From Arbacia lixula (lineage: Eukaryota; Echinodermata; Echinoidea; Arbacioida; Arbaciidae), in contig OZ022597.1 of assembly GCA_963669155.1 (NCBI GenBank), positions 1 to 64,000 of the forward strand: 64,000 nt of DNA, in the 5' to 3' direction. Under the pieces are notes generated by a model, which saw nothing but the letters and a program-made list of their open reading frames with translations, had not been told where the DNA came from and did no database searches. Below are positions 24,748 to 36,309 of this stretch, one piece after another. The first letter of the stretch is position 1, and the number at the start of each line of letters is the position of its first letter. A program made the position numbers and the translations under genes.

Positions 24748-26219
24748 GGCTTGATACTGGCAGTTTTTCTTCTCTCTCGGATAATGATGTACAACGGTTA
24801 GCTAAGGACTTAAAGGAGTTCTACGCCACACATCTATGCCAAAGCCGAGTGGACACCTCAAACTTTGACTGCCTCCTACAGTTTGAAGACATTTTCAACA
24901 ATCTCCGTCTGGTGAATGAACGATCTGTCCCACTAGATTACAGTAAGCTACTGGATGCCGAAGTCAAATATGTCTATCCAAAATGTCTAGGGGCTGGAAT
25001 GCCCACGCTATGTGAAAAAATAGCGTGGGACTGGTTGACAGGCAGGTGCTTTCAACAGTTCAAGCTGGTTCTGGTAGTGTTCCTTCGCGATGCTAAGGGC
25101 AAGACCGTGGGTGACGTCATTAAGAGCTACCTTCCTGAGAGCAACCCCGTAGAGCCTTGGCGGATAGACAAGTACATCTTGACTCACGAGAGCGACGAAT
25201 TTCTTTTCTTCGACGAGTACGATGGTGACTTGGAGAGTCCCCAATTAGAGGCCACTACAGTGCTCGTGACGTCACGCTCTTGTGGGGAAGATGAGACACG
25301 ATACCGCAAGCCTCCGAGAGACGCAAACACATTCGTCGAAGTTGAAGGGTTCACTCCCGAAAACCAAACATCCTACATCACGAAGTTCTTTGCCGATGAC
25401 AAAGCTTCAGCTACTGACCTCATTCAGTTCATGCAGGACAATGACGCCATAGCAGAGACATTGTCTCCCTTCCCAATCTACACGGCTATGCTTTGCACCA
25501 TGTGGAGAGAGTATGACGGACAGAAACGCCTTTCAATGCGCAAGTTCCAGACCTATTCGCAGCTTTTCAGTGAAATTATCAATTTCCTGATTGGTCACTA
25601 CATTAGCAAACCCTGCAATCCTCGCGACGATTTGACAAGTCAGCCAACACGTGAAACCGTTCTTTCCCACTTCAATTCGATCGGGAAGATCGCTCTCCAG
25701 GGCTTGCTAGAGACGCGGCTTTTCTTCTCGGATAGAGAATTCATGGAGAGTCCAGGTTCGGTGGATGTAGGTTGCAGGACAGGAGTTTTGACTCGTGAAA
25801 GACACATTCCAGAAAGACGAGACAGGAAGCCAAGCAGTCATGTAGAGTGCTGCTTGCAGTTCCCTCACAAACTCTTTCAAGGGTACCTGGCCGGGTCGTA
25901 CTTCGCATCACTCTACCAAACCAATCGTAAGGAATACAATAAGATGGCAGAACGCATCCTTGCAAATCACACTGAGTATAGGTTCCTTCTATACTTTACA
26001 TCTGCGTTAGAAGTTGACACTGGTCTTGACATCATCTCTCGGGTGATCAAGAAGGGGAGCAAAGATCATTTCACCGTTGACTTAGCGTTCGAGTGTCAAG
26101 ATTCACGGGCAACAGCTGCGGTACAGCACAACACGAAAGACACAGACCTGCTCATATATTCCGGCATGCCAGCGCACACAGTATCCAGCTACATGTACAC
26201 CTTGGGGTGCCATCAGTTG
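24748..26219 (+). CDS. NLR exon 4: NACHT domain with degenerate Walker A
   Basis: The acceptor TTTTCGCAG and donor TTG|GTAAGA bound 1,472 nt, in at phase 1 and out at phase 0. The true frame extends upstream of any internal start codon, beginning GLDTGSFSSL. The NACHT order is visible: a P-loop position at 24990-25010, Walker B FLFFDEYDGD (25200-25229), sensor VLVTSRSC (25260-25283), then GFTPENQTSYI, PFPIYTAMLC and the winged-helix region. NACHT ATPases oligomerise Death-domain receptors on sensing ligand. The oddity is the P-loop: where family members have G-x-G-K-T-T-L this has GAGMPTL, followed by a perfectly ordinary CEKIAWDWLTG. Loss of the Lys and Thr should impair nucleotide binding. 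The frame is otherwise intact over 490 codons. Confidence 0.9.
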
Positions 26220-26762
26220 GTAAGATAGGCAACTGGAATTTGCATTTTTCATCCCATCGGAATGTAAGCTTTCATACACCCCCCCCCCCTCCTCCCTACA
26301 AACAGAAGATGTGTTATTGAACACATGAATCCTGATTTGTGGAAGAAGAAGGAGACCAAAAAGACATACATATAAGCGTTCAACTGTCCTAGTTTGATTA
26401 TTAGATAACATTGTCGACCAAAAGGCGCAATGACACAGTCATGGTATAATTCAAAATGTCCAACTCATGTTGGTCACAACATATCATTTCATAACTTAGG
26501 CAGTTTTAGTATTCTCGCTGGGGTTGCATCAACACAATAATGGCGACTAGTTTTAGGATAAAATCAAACTTGCCTAAGGTGGTATTGCATTATCATTAAC
26601 ATAATCAATAAGATCATGATTTATACACATCTTTTATGAAAATGTATAGACTGGAATCTGAAAATGGAATTCTTGATTTCATTTGAAATGTTCATCACAA
26701 TGGGCTTAATTATTGAAGTCATTCAGATTTATTGCCTTCGTGTGTCTTGTTTAATTCATTAG
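26220..26762 (+). other. Intron 4; no gene seen
   Basis: AT-rich, with a C run near 26278-26290. No coding signal. Confidence 0.5.
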
Positions 26763-26924
26763 GAAACATTGACCCTCAAGAGGCGCTGCGGGCGCACCGT
26801 GTCACGTGTCGTGGCTAACTGCATTTGTACTTCAGATTCCCTCCGGGAGGTACGGACGAGCCAGGGCACAAAGATGCACGACGACTTCTACAAAGTGCTT
26901 GCGGATCAAGCTCAATACTCACAG
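26763..26924 (+). CDS. NLR exon 5: LRR exon with a missing GT donor
   Basis: The acceptor TTCATTAG opens in phase 0: ETLTLKRRCGRTVSRVVANC, then SDSLREVRT and DDFYKVLADQAQYSQ. This 54-residue unit has the same layout as the next three exons (strand, helix RxVxxxCxxxxLxxV, FYxxLA helix). The matching exons end CAG or AAG followed by GTA; here the text is CAG|GAATGT, so the donor GT is GA. The nearest GT, four bases on, would shift the frame. Read-through adds about 44 residues and stops at about 27057, which would remove all later LRRs. Confidence 0.75.
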
Positions 26925-27079
26925 GAATGTATCACGAGATTTTTCCTTATCCCTGTGATGATCATGGATAAAATCAGTATCCATTGCTCGTCCTCAAAAC
27001 CTTATGCAGACATATTGATTTATATCAAGTTTCTACTGATACACATTGACTATAAGTAATGACATAATTCATGTGTTGT

Positions 27080-27357
27080 CCATTTTAGAAACTTGCTGAA
27101 AGTTATTTGCCCACAAATGATCCACATTTGGAGTAATAAGTGATAAATCACAAATCCTGTAAATGTTCGGGCCGAACAATTTCAGAATTTGTGATATAAT
27201 CACTAATTACTCCAAATGTGGATCATTTTTTTTGTCATATAACTTTCAGCAAGTTTCTGAAAGGGAAAATATATGAATTTAAGACCATTGGCAAGAATGT
27301 TGCTCACGATCACGTTTTGAAGTTTTTTTTTCTTCCCAGTACAGTATATGCCCTTTG
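27080..27357. mobile_element. MITE related to the TTAA element at 35921
   Basis: AGAAACTTGCTGAAAGTTA and its reverse complement flank a second stem (GATCCACATTTGGAGTAAT and its inverse, 27119-27226). The right part, through GCTCACGATCACGTTTTGAAG to CAGTATATGCCC, matches the copy at 35921-36287. The left outer end is missing here. Confidence 0.7.
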
Positions 27358-27683
27358 ATGAAAATAATAGTATTTTAATGCAAAACAATATCTGTATATT
27401 GTATGTTTCAATTCTTAGCATTGTATCATTACACTGGAAGACATCGGCATTGTCGGTATGAGAAGCAAATCATGATATTCCACGGCTCAACAAACAGATA
27501 ACAGTGTATATTGGTTTATAGATAAACATGAGATGAGACAATGAATCAAATAAAAAGAAGAGTAATTGTAGTGTACGGTGGATCATGCAATGACCCTCAA
27601 CATGTTCCTTGCTTTAATTCACAATGTTTTAATGTTCTGACCTTTTAATGTTCTGGACTTTGCTCTTTAATCATCTTTCACAG

Positions 27684-27848
27684 ATTGAGAGGTTATATTT
27701 GGAGGACATATTTCCTACGGAGAACGCTTCACGGGATCTAGCTCGGTTTGTGTGCAAGCTCACTCGTCTGACTAAGGTCCGAATCTATAGAGGTGACTTT
27801 CATGTTGGGTTCTTCGCAACACTGGCGTCAATGGCTGCTAAAGCACAG
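27684..27848 (+). CDS. NLR exon 6: LRR exon
   Basis: The acceptor CTTTCACAG and donor CACAG|GTAGAC bound 165 nt, phase 0 on both sides. It encodes 55 residues: IERLYLEDIF, then RDLARFVCKLTRLTKVRIYR and GFFATLASMAAKAQ. The L-x-x-L-x-L strand and the following helix fit an LRR of the type used by NLRs for ligand contact. It is close to exons 7 and 8 in sequence. Confidence 0.8.
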
Positions 27849-29105
27849 GTAGACCTACCTCTTTTAATAATATGATATGAGTTAAATAAACCGTAGCGTA
27901 CAGTGTTCATTGCGAAATTAGTTCAGGTGTTTCACGGATGCTATATGCGTTGTCTGTCACTCTCGGTACACTATCATCATGACCACGATGAGTACAGTAG
28001 GAAACTATTTTCATCCTACTAATTTGACTTCTATTGTTAAAGTATGCATTATCGTATTTCATTTTGATCCGCCCTCCCCCCCCCCCCACCCCCTTTCCAT
28101 CCCTTCCTCCTGTTCTTTTCCTTACCTAATGATTCTATCATAATACGTCACAGTTCTGTTCAAACGTGGCCTTACGTAGAGAGTACGTTTCATTACCTAG
28201 CAATAGACAATTTTCTGATCTTCCAACATTCTTCTGGTCTCAACTCTTTGGGGTTTTGCATTTGAAAATGTAATTTCCGTTTCTTTGGAAAGCGCAGGGT
28301 TTTTTTTAAAGATCTTATTAGAAATCAATTAAGTTAGGACTTGAAATGAAAGATTTAACATTGAACAATGAACTCCTTTCTGTTGAAAAGTATAATATCA
28401 TTACAGGAACTAACTTATCTTTAATAAATAATATCCATCAATATCACATTGTTATATTTTCATCGTGATGAGGAAAGCGCCGAATGGTCGTTATTGAGTG
28501 CACAGATGGAAAACAGTTTTAATTCTCTGATGGGAGAGGAGTGTATCACTCCCCCCCCCCTTTATCTGTCACTCACACCCACACCCAAACACAACTCAAG
28601 CGGGGAGCACGTTAACAGTCATGACAGTGTTATAACAAAAGACTGTTCCCACACCCCCCCCCCTCCTATAATCACAGCCCCCACCACCTAGACCACTCGC
28701 TCGTTGTGTAAGACACGCACATTCCTTCACAATAAAAAATTAAATGAAATAACTAATCAAGATATGACGTCATATGCGAAAAAAGAGTAACACATCATTC
28801 GCATTGGGCAATGATCAAACATGCAAAGTAATTTTTGTAGTGTGTCCTTGCTTTAATCTACATTTTCACTGCTTTTCAAAGTGCTCCATTTGCATCTTTC
28901 TTTTCAGTCATGATGTACCTAAATTGAGCTCGAAAATATAATGGCGCACAAGCACATGTTCGTGATTGTGTAGTTTGGTTTATCTTTTATTTTTCGTACA
29001 CAAGATTTATTGAATCATTAACGCTGATTAAAATATCAATTAAGTCTTTGAGATGTAACGTATATGTAAACAAAGTTGTTCATTACATTTTGTTGACGTT
29101 GTTGC
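27849..29105 (+). other. Intron 6, first part; no gene seen
   Basis: It starts with sequence distantly like the introns after exons 7 and 8. It contains several C homopolymers (28075-28090, 28550, 28655), which are common assembly trouble spots. Confidence 0.4.
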
Positions 29106-29109
29106 AACA

Positions 29110-32100
29110 GAAAGTGTGATAATAGGGGTTTCTCTCTCATAACAACAGAGTTGATGTTAGTTGAATGTGTATTCCTTGCTTCTCCCCTACCCCTTGCGAA
29201 AAAGTGGTACCCTGTCTGTTAACACGAGTAGAAAATAACTAACACAATACTGAACGTTTTTACAAAAATTGTATTCACTCATTGTGGTCATGATGTTGCA
29301 ACAGTTGGCGTCACAGAAGTGCGTTTCCCTCATTTCATAATCAAAGTAATGGCGAATATCGTAAGGTTTGTACTTGCATTCCCCTCCACGTCTTTAAACT
29401 TAATGTATTTGCCACTTACTAACTATTGCTTTCTTTTCACTAGGTAAATGTTTTTGCAAACGTCATATTATTAGTAATATCTGACGTGGTCGATTATAGG
29501 TTTTTTGTTACATAAAGTGAAAGCAATAATTTGTTTCTTTGTGTTTCCCTTTCCATAATGATTGTGCTAATAATGATTGAGTGTAAAAAGTATTCTACGT
29601 AGTTAAATGTTTATTTAACTCAATGAAATAAGCAACGGAGGACTAAACTAAATAATCATGTTAAAGCCTATTAAAATAATCAACAATTAAAGGTTTACAT
29701 GCTAAGAGTCTGTTCATTCTATTTGCCCCATTCAGTTGGTACAATTGATGTCGTGATAGTAATTATGCAAATTAGTGTGTATCCCTTGGCCCCCCTCCTC
29801 TATTTTTGGTCTGTATTGCATTCCACACGTAGTAATTATGATTTCATGTTGTCTTCTGTGTGAAATGTAGTAATGAACCTCATATTATAAATAATGCCCG
29901 AGCCTAGTTGACTCGGATTTTTTTAGTCGTCATAACATTATTATATCTTAGTATTCTTGTATTTTGATACTAAAATCTTACTGTGTATTATTTGCAATGA
30001 ACCTGCCTGAACGTGCCCTAATTATTTCCCACCAAAATCAAGAGTCTTTATTAGGATGGGTGTGGTCATGTTGATAATAGCCTTAACAGGGTAGAACGTA
30101 GTAAGATGTGAACTTGCATTTAAATGAGTGAAAGACTAGCATGCGACCTAACCGTTGATTAGGTTTTGTAATCGAAAATCATTCAGCTGCCCTGACCATA
30201 CAACAATAATGGAGGACATAATCATTTTAAAAGGTAACTGTACTGGAAGGAATTCTTATTAAATGGTGAAACGTGGATTACACGTTCTGAATACCTTGCG
30301 CAAAATCAAATAAACGTTTATACGCTTCTAGTTCGATAAACTGATTTCCAAAGAATGATTAAATATAACTTGCATAAAATGCAGAGAATGAAAGAAGATA
30401 TTATTTGTTTGTTTTCATACATAGGTACGTCTTTCTTTCTTTCCATTCACTGATTTCTGACTGTCCTGTTTTCTGATCATCTTGAACAGGTCGAGACCTT
30501 AGATCTGACACATGTTCCGATTATATACAGGGGTTCTGCCTCAAGTGATCTAGGCCGGTTTGTGTGCGGGCTAAGTCGTCTGACTAAGCTCATTCTCGCC
30601 TTTCATGTTTGTCCCGACTTCTTCGCAGTACTGGGGTTGATGGCTTCTGAATCACAGGTACCTGAATTAATATTACGATATCAGTTTGATAAGCCTTAGC
30701 TTACTTGCGCTATTTGATTTGCGATTATCGCCTTTGACCAAGGATATCCATGTCATTTGACGCATGGATAATGTCCCTGTCCAGCACAATAAAACAAAAT
30801 CCCCCCTCCCGGTTTTGAAGTTTTGAGCAAATTAATTTGGAAGGATTGTTCCTTAACTTATTGACTAATTTCTGTTATGGGAATAGCGCCATCTGCCGGA
30901 GTAGTTCACACGACGAATGCCTGAAATGAGGAAGCATAAAAAATGTTATGGAACCCAATATGAGATTGTCTAGCCTCCAGTTGTAAACCTGCTATGTCAA
31001 TTAGATAATAAGAGACACAGAAGATATATACAAAGAAGGAACATACTAAAACAACTTCTGTGTGAAAATCACAACAATCCAATTTATAGTCAGCATGAGT
31101 GGGCAAATTTTACAGAAAAAAATGTCACTTTTCAAAGGCCACAATGGTAATTTTGGGATGCTGTCATATCAATTTGGATGAGTTTCATTTGTGGTGCATA
31201 ATGTATGTCTTTTCATTCTTTATTACCCTTCGCTCGGTGCATTCACCCTTATCCCGACTCTTCACCCATGGTTATGGTTGAGTGAGTACTCTAACAAAAT
31301 AGCCCCTAATTATCCCTCTTGAGTTTGAACCTTTTAGAAAACCCTTTATTTTTGCGAAAAAACACCTCTGAATATTTCGACAAAGATAGGTCACTTTCGT
31401 GTCATGGTTGAGTGAATACACTTTAAAAATCGAACAAGAAGTGACATAATTTACTATTAAAAGGGCATAAACAATCACCCTTGTGATTTTTGAAAAGTGA
31501 CATTTCTGCCTTTGAAATTTTCCCGCTCATGCATGACTAATTGGCTAAATGTGACTTTCACACAGAAGTTAGTCAATAAGTTAAGAAACAATGCTGCCAA
31601 ATTATTTTGGCCAAAATCTCTTTGATAAAAAGCGATGTTCGTAATTTGTTAAGGGGGGGGGGGATTTGACTGTGTTTATATTCGCCACTATTATTTGTAG
31701 TGACTGCACTCTCTGTACACTCTCATTATGAACACGGTGAGTACATGAAGAAAAAATAATATTTGCAATACGGAATATTAAATGTTATGTGTGAACGTTC
31801 AGAGTCATTACGAAAATGCCTTTTCTCTTTTGTTACGGTGGCACCAACGGCGATGTCACTTGAGTTTATAACCATCACACCACACCTATTACTCACCTAA
31901 TGAGTCTACCTCTTAATGCAACATTACCCTCAGCCTATGATAAGTTGATTAAAATAGTGCATTAGCACATATAAATATAAATTAGTACATATAAATGGGA
32001 TATTGTAGTCAAAGCAAAATACTTACATTGTTTCAATGTAAAATATATCAAATGAATGGGCGGGAATCGGGCTTCCATCTGATAAGCCTAATAGGGGGTT

Positions 32101-32290
32101 TCATGGGATTAAAAGATTGGGCGATGAAAATTTTAGGGTTTGTAGTAGGCAGAATGGGTCGGGTACTCATACGTGATTTGAAAAAGTTATGTTATACATG
32201 TGGGTATCGCTTTTGCTGGGATGACCTTGATATTTCAAATTTGTTAATTGTTTTGATATCAGAACATATTGTCGTGAAGCATGTTTTGTA
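29110..32290 (+). repeat. Duplicated segment, copy A (contains LRR exon 7)
   Basis: Intron 6 end, exon 7 and intron 7 start match 35830-40980 in the same order. Shared landmarks include AACACGAGTAGAAAATA, GGTCATGATGTTGCAACAG, CCATAATGATTGTGCTA, the exon, CGCATGGATAATG, CACTATTATTTGTAGTG and GGATATTGTAGTCAAAG. Copy A lacks three inserts found in copy B. Confidence 0.8.
30490..30657 (+). CDS. NLR exon 7: LRR exon
   Basis: The acceptor ATCTTGAACAG and donor CACAG|GTACCT bound 168 nt, phase 0. It encodes 56 residues beginning VETLDLTHVP, with DLGRFVCGLSRLTKLILAF and FFAVLGLMASESQ. It is a tandem-duplicate sister of exon 8: flanking introns align and LGRFVC, LT and FF are kept, while the strand and loop residues differ. 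That is the pattern expected of a recognition surface, though selection was not measured. Confidence 0.8.
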
Positions 32291-32299
32291 TGAGCATAG

Positions 32300-33740
32300 T
32301 GTTTGCCTGAATCCCACGAAAGAACTCATTTGTGTAGGTGGGGTGGGGGGGGGGGGGTGGGGTTGAAGGGGGGGGGGGAGGCGTCCTGATATCCATTAAA
32401 TGTCAAAAAAAATGAGAGTGCAGTGAGATTAAACATGTTCATGTATTAAACAGAAACACCGTGTGTAGGGTAATCTGTATGACTTCATTTTGCCATAACA
32501 AGCGCATACTAATCAACCCTCCATTAGGCTTTTAATTGTAAATGATTTCACAGGAATTATTGTTAGTGGCCACAGGTTTCAGATGTTGTGGTTTGTTTAT
32601 TACTCTCTGTAACGACTACAATACTGGTATTCTGTAGTCATGATGATGAAGTGCACTAAGCACACAATGCCCAAACACTTAAGCGTCAACCTCTTCAAAC
32701 ACACCGCCGTGAAAAGCCGCCAAAATGTGCCATTTCCCGCGGTTTTTTTCAACCACATATTTTGATCTGATTGGCCAAGCTCACCACTGGAAAAAGCATT
32801 AGAAAATTTAACTCTTCTTCGTTATGGTAATGTAAAAATCGTGATTTTTTGTTGTACCATCGCACCGTCATTTATTGTTCATTTTTCATGAATTTGGTCA
32901 AAATTTCTGTGGTATTGAACTTTTTGACTAAACGCTTCCGGCTAGATCTGGCGGTTTCTTGCCGGGAGTGGGATATTTTTTACCACCGGAAAAAGATTCA
33001 AGTCATTCAGTTCATTCTTAACATTTTGATATATAAATGATTCTCATTGGATGAAAAAACCCGCGTCAAAAGATCAAACCAGTTGGAGCCTCCGTCTGAT
33101 CTGGGAAACTTTGATATATTTCCGCATTTCAGAGGGAGGGGAAGAGAAACCCGGCACAGGGTATCGATGAGATTGAATGAGAAAAAGATGAAGAAGACAG
33201 GCGACATTTGTACTAATCTTCAGTAAATAATCTCGTAGGCAGAGAGCGATGAGACAGATAATGAATTGCATCTCACATTCCTTGACAAGAAAATTACAAA
33301 AAAACAATGCCTGCTGAAAATAAACAGTCTCAATAAATCGCCGTATGTTTCCCTCTCACCCTTGCTCTAAATAGAACGGTCGCGAACCTAGCGTGATCCA
33401 ATCAGATTCAACCGCACAGTGCGCGGACATTGTACGCTTAGTAGGTTCTGTGTGTGCGCGCACTGACCCGGGCTGATTAAAAGCTTCAATTAGGTGAAAG
33501 AAATCGGGGTCACAAATTCATATGTTTAACCCTTGTAATGATAAAGATTGTCTTGATAAACTGTCACTTTCCATAAATTCTGTCCATTTAAAAAAGGTTT
33601 ATTTAGTTATTTTTTTTTTGTTGATGTTCACAGTCAAAGTAATTTGCATCGGGACATTATATAACAAATGCAGAAAACAAAATACCTACATGCGTAGTTA
33701 TATGAAATAGATTAAAACATATTTTGCCGGATTCTGCACT
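32300..33740 (+). other. Intron 7, middle part; no gene seen
   Basis: G homopolymers near 32345-32380. Otherwise AT-rich unassigned sequence. Confidence 0.4.
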
Positions 33741-33756
33741 TTTCTTTAATTCATAA

Positions 33757-34260
33757 AACGTTCATGTTGCCATATCCAAATCATTGTATATCTGCATGGG
33801 ATAGTTATAACAAAACTGAGTGTCCTACACAAATTGTAGAAAAAAAAGCATTACGTTTATGTGCTGGCAACCATTATCTTGCCCATTCAGCTCATATTTT
33901 CCTTAAATGTTATACCCTGAATATTTTTGTTATGTATACTTATAATATTGCAGGTATCAGATATTATTACTATTTCCAAAAAAATGTTACCTCTATGTTA
34001 CAGCTATGTTTTGCACTAATTATGACATTCATGAATATAACACTAGAAATCGCAATACATTTCATCTGTGAGTAGTAAAAACAAACCTGGTTAACAACTG
34101 TACGCCACAAATTTCCATTAATCTGGTATGATATTCCTAAGGATATGCATTCACGTAATAGCCTTTCTTCATTGAAGGGATCCTTGAAAACACACCTCCT
34201 AGAAAACTTACTGCGTAATTTGTATTGTTTTGTTTTGTTCTTTTTCTGTCTATACATGTT
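33757..34260 (+). pseudogene. 3' fragment of a jockey/CR1-like ORF2
   Basis: The frame at 33764 reads CISAWDSYNKTECP and then EKKALRLCAGNHYLAHSAHIF. This is the region just after the reverse transcriptase in jockey-group elements (the KKALR..YL.H box). In another frame at about 34090-34215 follow LIWYDIP and SLKGSLKTHLL, the C-terminal box. The rest of the element is absent. Confidence 0.6.
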
Positions 34261-34739
34261 TACTTTTGTCTTTTTAGTCTAGTAACTGTGATGGGTTCCC
34301 GTGCACCCCTCCCTAAAACGATTAGTCATTATGATTATTTTTAGATCCGCTAAAGTATCTATTTCATCAAGTTCAATGTTAACAATTGATAAAAAGATCC
34401 CTGGAGATTCTGGAGCCATTTAATTAAACCCATGTCAAATAACGTATTTTCACAATTTTCATCACTTCTTGAGGTCTGTGAAAATAACACCTTCAGGTGA
34501 AACTATACCTTCCCAAAAAATCATCACATTATGTAAAATTTTATTTCGTTTTAATAAATTTTGGTAATGTTTCATAGACATTGCAATTTGTCTTCATCAA
34601 TAATTGAGATCATACAACTTGCATATCAATAGATATACTTTTTCCTGTGTCAATTTTTGACAGAAAACGACTCATTTCACTAATAATTACTTTTACAAGC
34701 ATTTGTAAAGTTAGTACGAACTGACATTTGCATCGATAT

Positions 34740-35745
34740 ACTCGTTAGCATGCCTGTTTATCGAAATACCTTCGGAATAAACGAAAATTCGGAATATCGA
34801 ACTGCAACTGAAATATCATCGAGGCCGCTTGACTTTGATGCGTTCAAAATGACCAAATTCCAACTATATCACAGGGTAAAAGTGGTTAAACAAAAAATAA
34901 GTTTGGGTTCTTAATCGTAAGAAATTGTTGAAATGAATGCATTGATACAGGTATTAAATTAGAGAGTTGCTTACCAACATTGCTGTAATATGACTGAAAT
35001 TCACGAGCGATGGCCTGTCTGGATGATAATTTCAAATTACCTGAAAACATATTTTGTGGGAAACTACACTTAATTTCGAAACACGTAAATTGCATATACA
35101 TCGATGCTTGATAGTCAAAAAACGAAAAAGGGTTCGTTAATCCGAGCATTTCTGGCATTATTCCGAAAGTTCGTTAATCCAGAAATGAAACAGGGTTCGT
35201 TATTCCGAGGTTTTGTTAACGAACCCTTTTTCGTTTTAAGATCTTTGAAATACAGAGACGAGTGTAATAGGCCGATAATTTTCAATATATTCTAATGCAA
35301 GGGGATTATGTGTGCTATTTTCAATTTGTTAGGGACTATTGCAGAACATAATGATGTATTAAAGATATAACAAAGGGGAGATACATAATAATGGATACAT
35401 TGTTTGGCTACTTTATTTGAAATATCTGAGAGCACTCGTTATTCCGAAGGTTCGAATACTCCGAAGGCTCGTTATTCGGAAGGTTCACTATTCCGAAGGT
35501 TCGTTATTCCAAAGGTTCGTTAGTCCGAAAACAGAATAAGGCTTGTTATTCCGAAGGTACGTTTAGTCCGAGAAAGAAATAAGGTTCGTTATTCCGAAGG
35601 TTTGCTCGCCGGAAAAGAAATAACATTCGTTTTTCCGAAGGTCTGTCAATCCGAAAATGAAATAAGGTTCGTTTTACCTAAGGTTCGTTAATAAGATTCG
35701 AACATTATTTCTTTCTTCGGATTAACGAACCTTATTTCTTTAGTA
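34740..35745. repeat. GTTCGTTATTCCGAAG-type repeat element
   Basis: Variants of GGTTCGTTATTCCGAAGG recur about ten times between 35430 and 35720. Inverted versions (TTCGGAATAAACGAA, TTCGGATTAACGAACC) lie at both ends, and a smaller stem at about 35116-35237 pairs ACGAAAAAGGGTTCGTTA with its inverse. It looks like a foldback-type element made of short repeats. From memory, this motif family is common in echinoderm genomes. Confidence 0.55.
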
Positions 35746-35920
35746 GTCTGGGCCTTCGCGGACCATCGGTCTTCGGTCTGTATACTCCGGAAATCTCATT
35801 TTCTGATCTGCAAAAGTCTTACCCTGTGTTTTAACACGAGTAGAAAATACGTAACACAATATTGAAGGCTTATGCCAAAAGTATTTCCATTTAATGTGGT
35901 CATGATGTTGCAACAGTTAA

Positions 35921-36287
35921 AGGGAATATACTGTAATGGAAAGACAAAAATGGCCTCAAAAGGTGATGAGCAATCTTCTTGTCAATGGTCCTAACTTCAT
36001 GTTTACTTTAGAAACTTGCTGAAAGTTAGTTGCCCTCAAATGATCCACATTTGGAGTTATATCAGAAATTGAATCATAAATCCTAAAATTCTTTGGCTAA
36101 AACTCATGGAGGATTTGTGATTTAATCACTAATTTCTCCAAATGTGGATTAATTGAGTGTAACTAACGTTCAGCAAGTTTCTAAAAATGGACAATACATG
36201 AGTTTAAGACCATTGGCAAGAAGATTGCTCACGGTCACATTTTGAAGGCCTTTTTTTTTCTTCCCAGTAGCCTACAGTATATGCCCC
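35921..36287. mobile_element. MITE with TTAA target duplication
   Basis: TTAA at 35917-35920 and 36288-36291 bound a 367 nt element with ends AGGGAATATACTGTA and, inverted, GGGGCATATACTGTA. Inner stems include AGAAACTTGCTGAAAGTTA and CCACATTTGGAG. A TTAA duplication points to a piggyBac- or Kolobok-type mobiliser. The paralogous site in copy A (near 29310, CAACAGTTGGCGTC) is empty. Confidence 0.8.
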
Positions 36288-36309
36288 TTAATGGCGTCAA
36301 AGAAATGAG

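Noticed and set aside
24849..24851. GTG at the start of the open frame as translation start of the NACHT protein
   Set aside because: The frame continues upstream to an acceptor at 24748 and joins the Death exon in phase 1.
31995..32366. 123-codon plus-strand frame
   Set aside because: It lies in duplicated intron sequence, its counterpart in copy B (about 40750-40980) is broken, and it ends in a G run.
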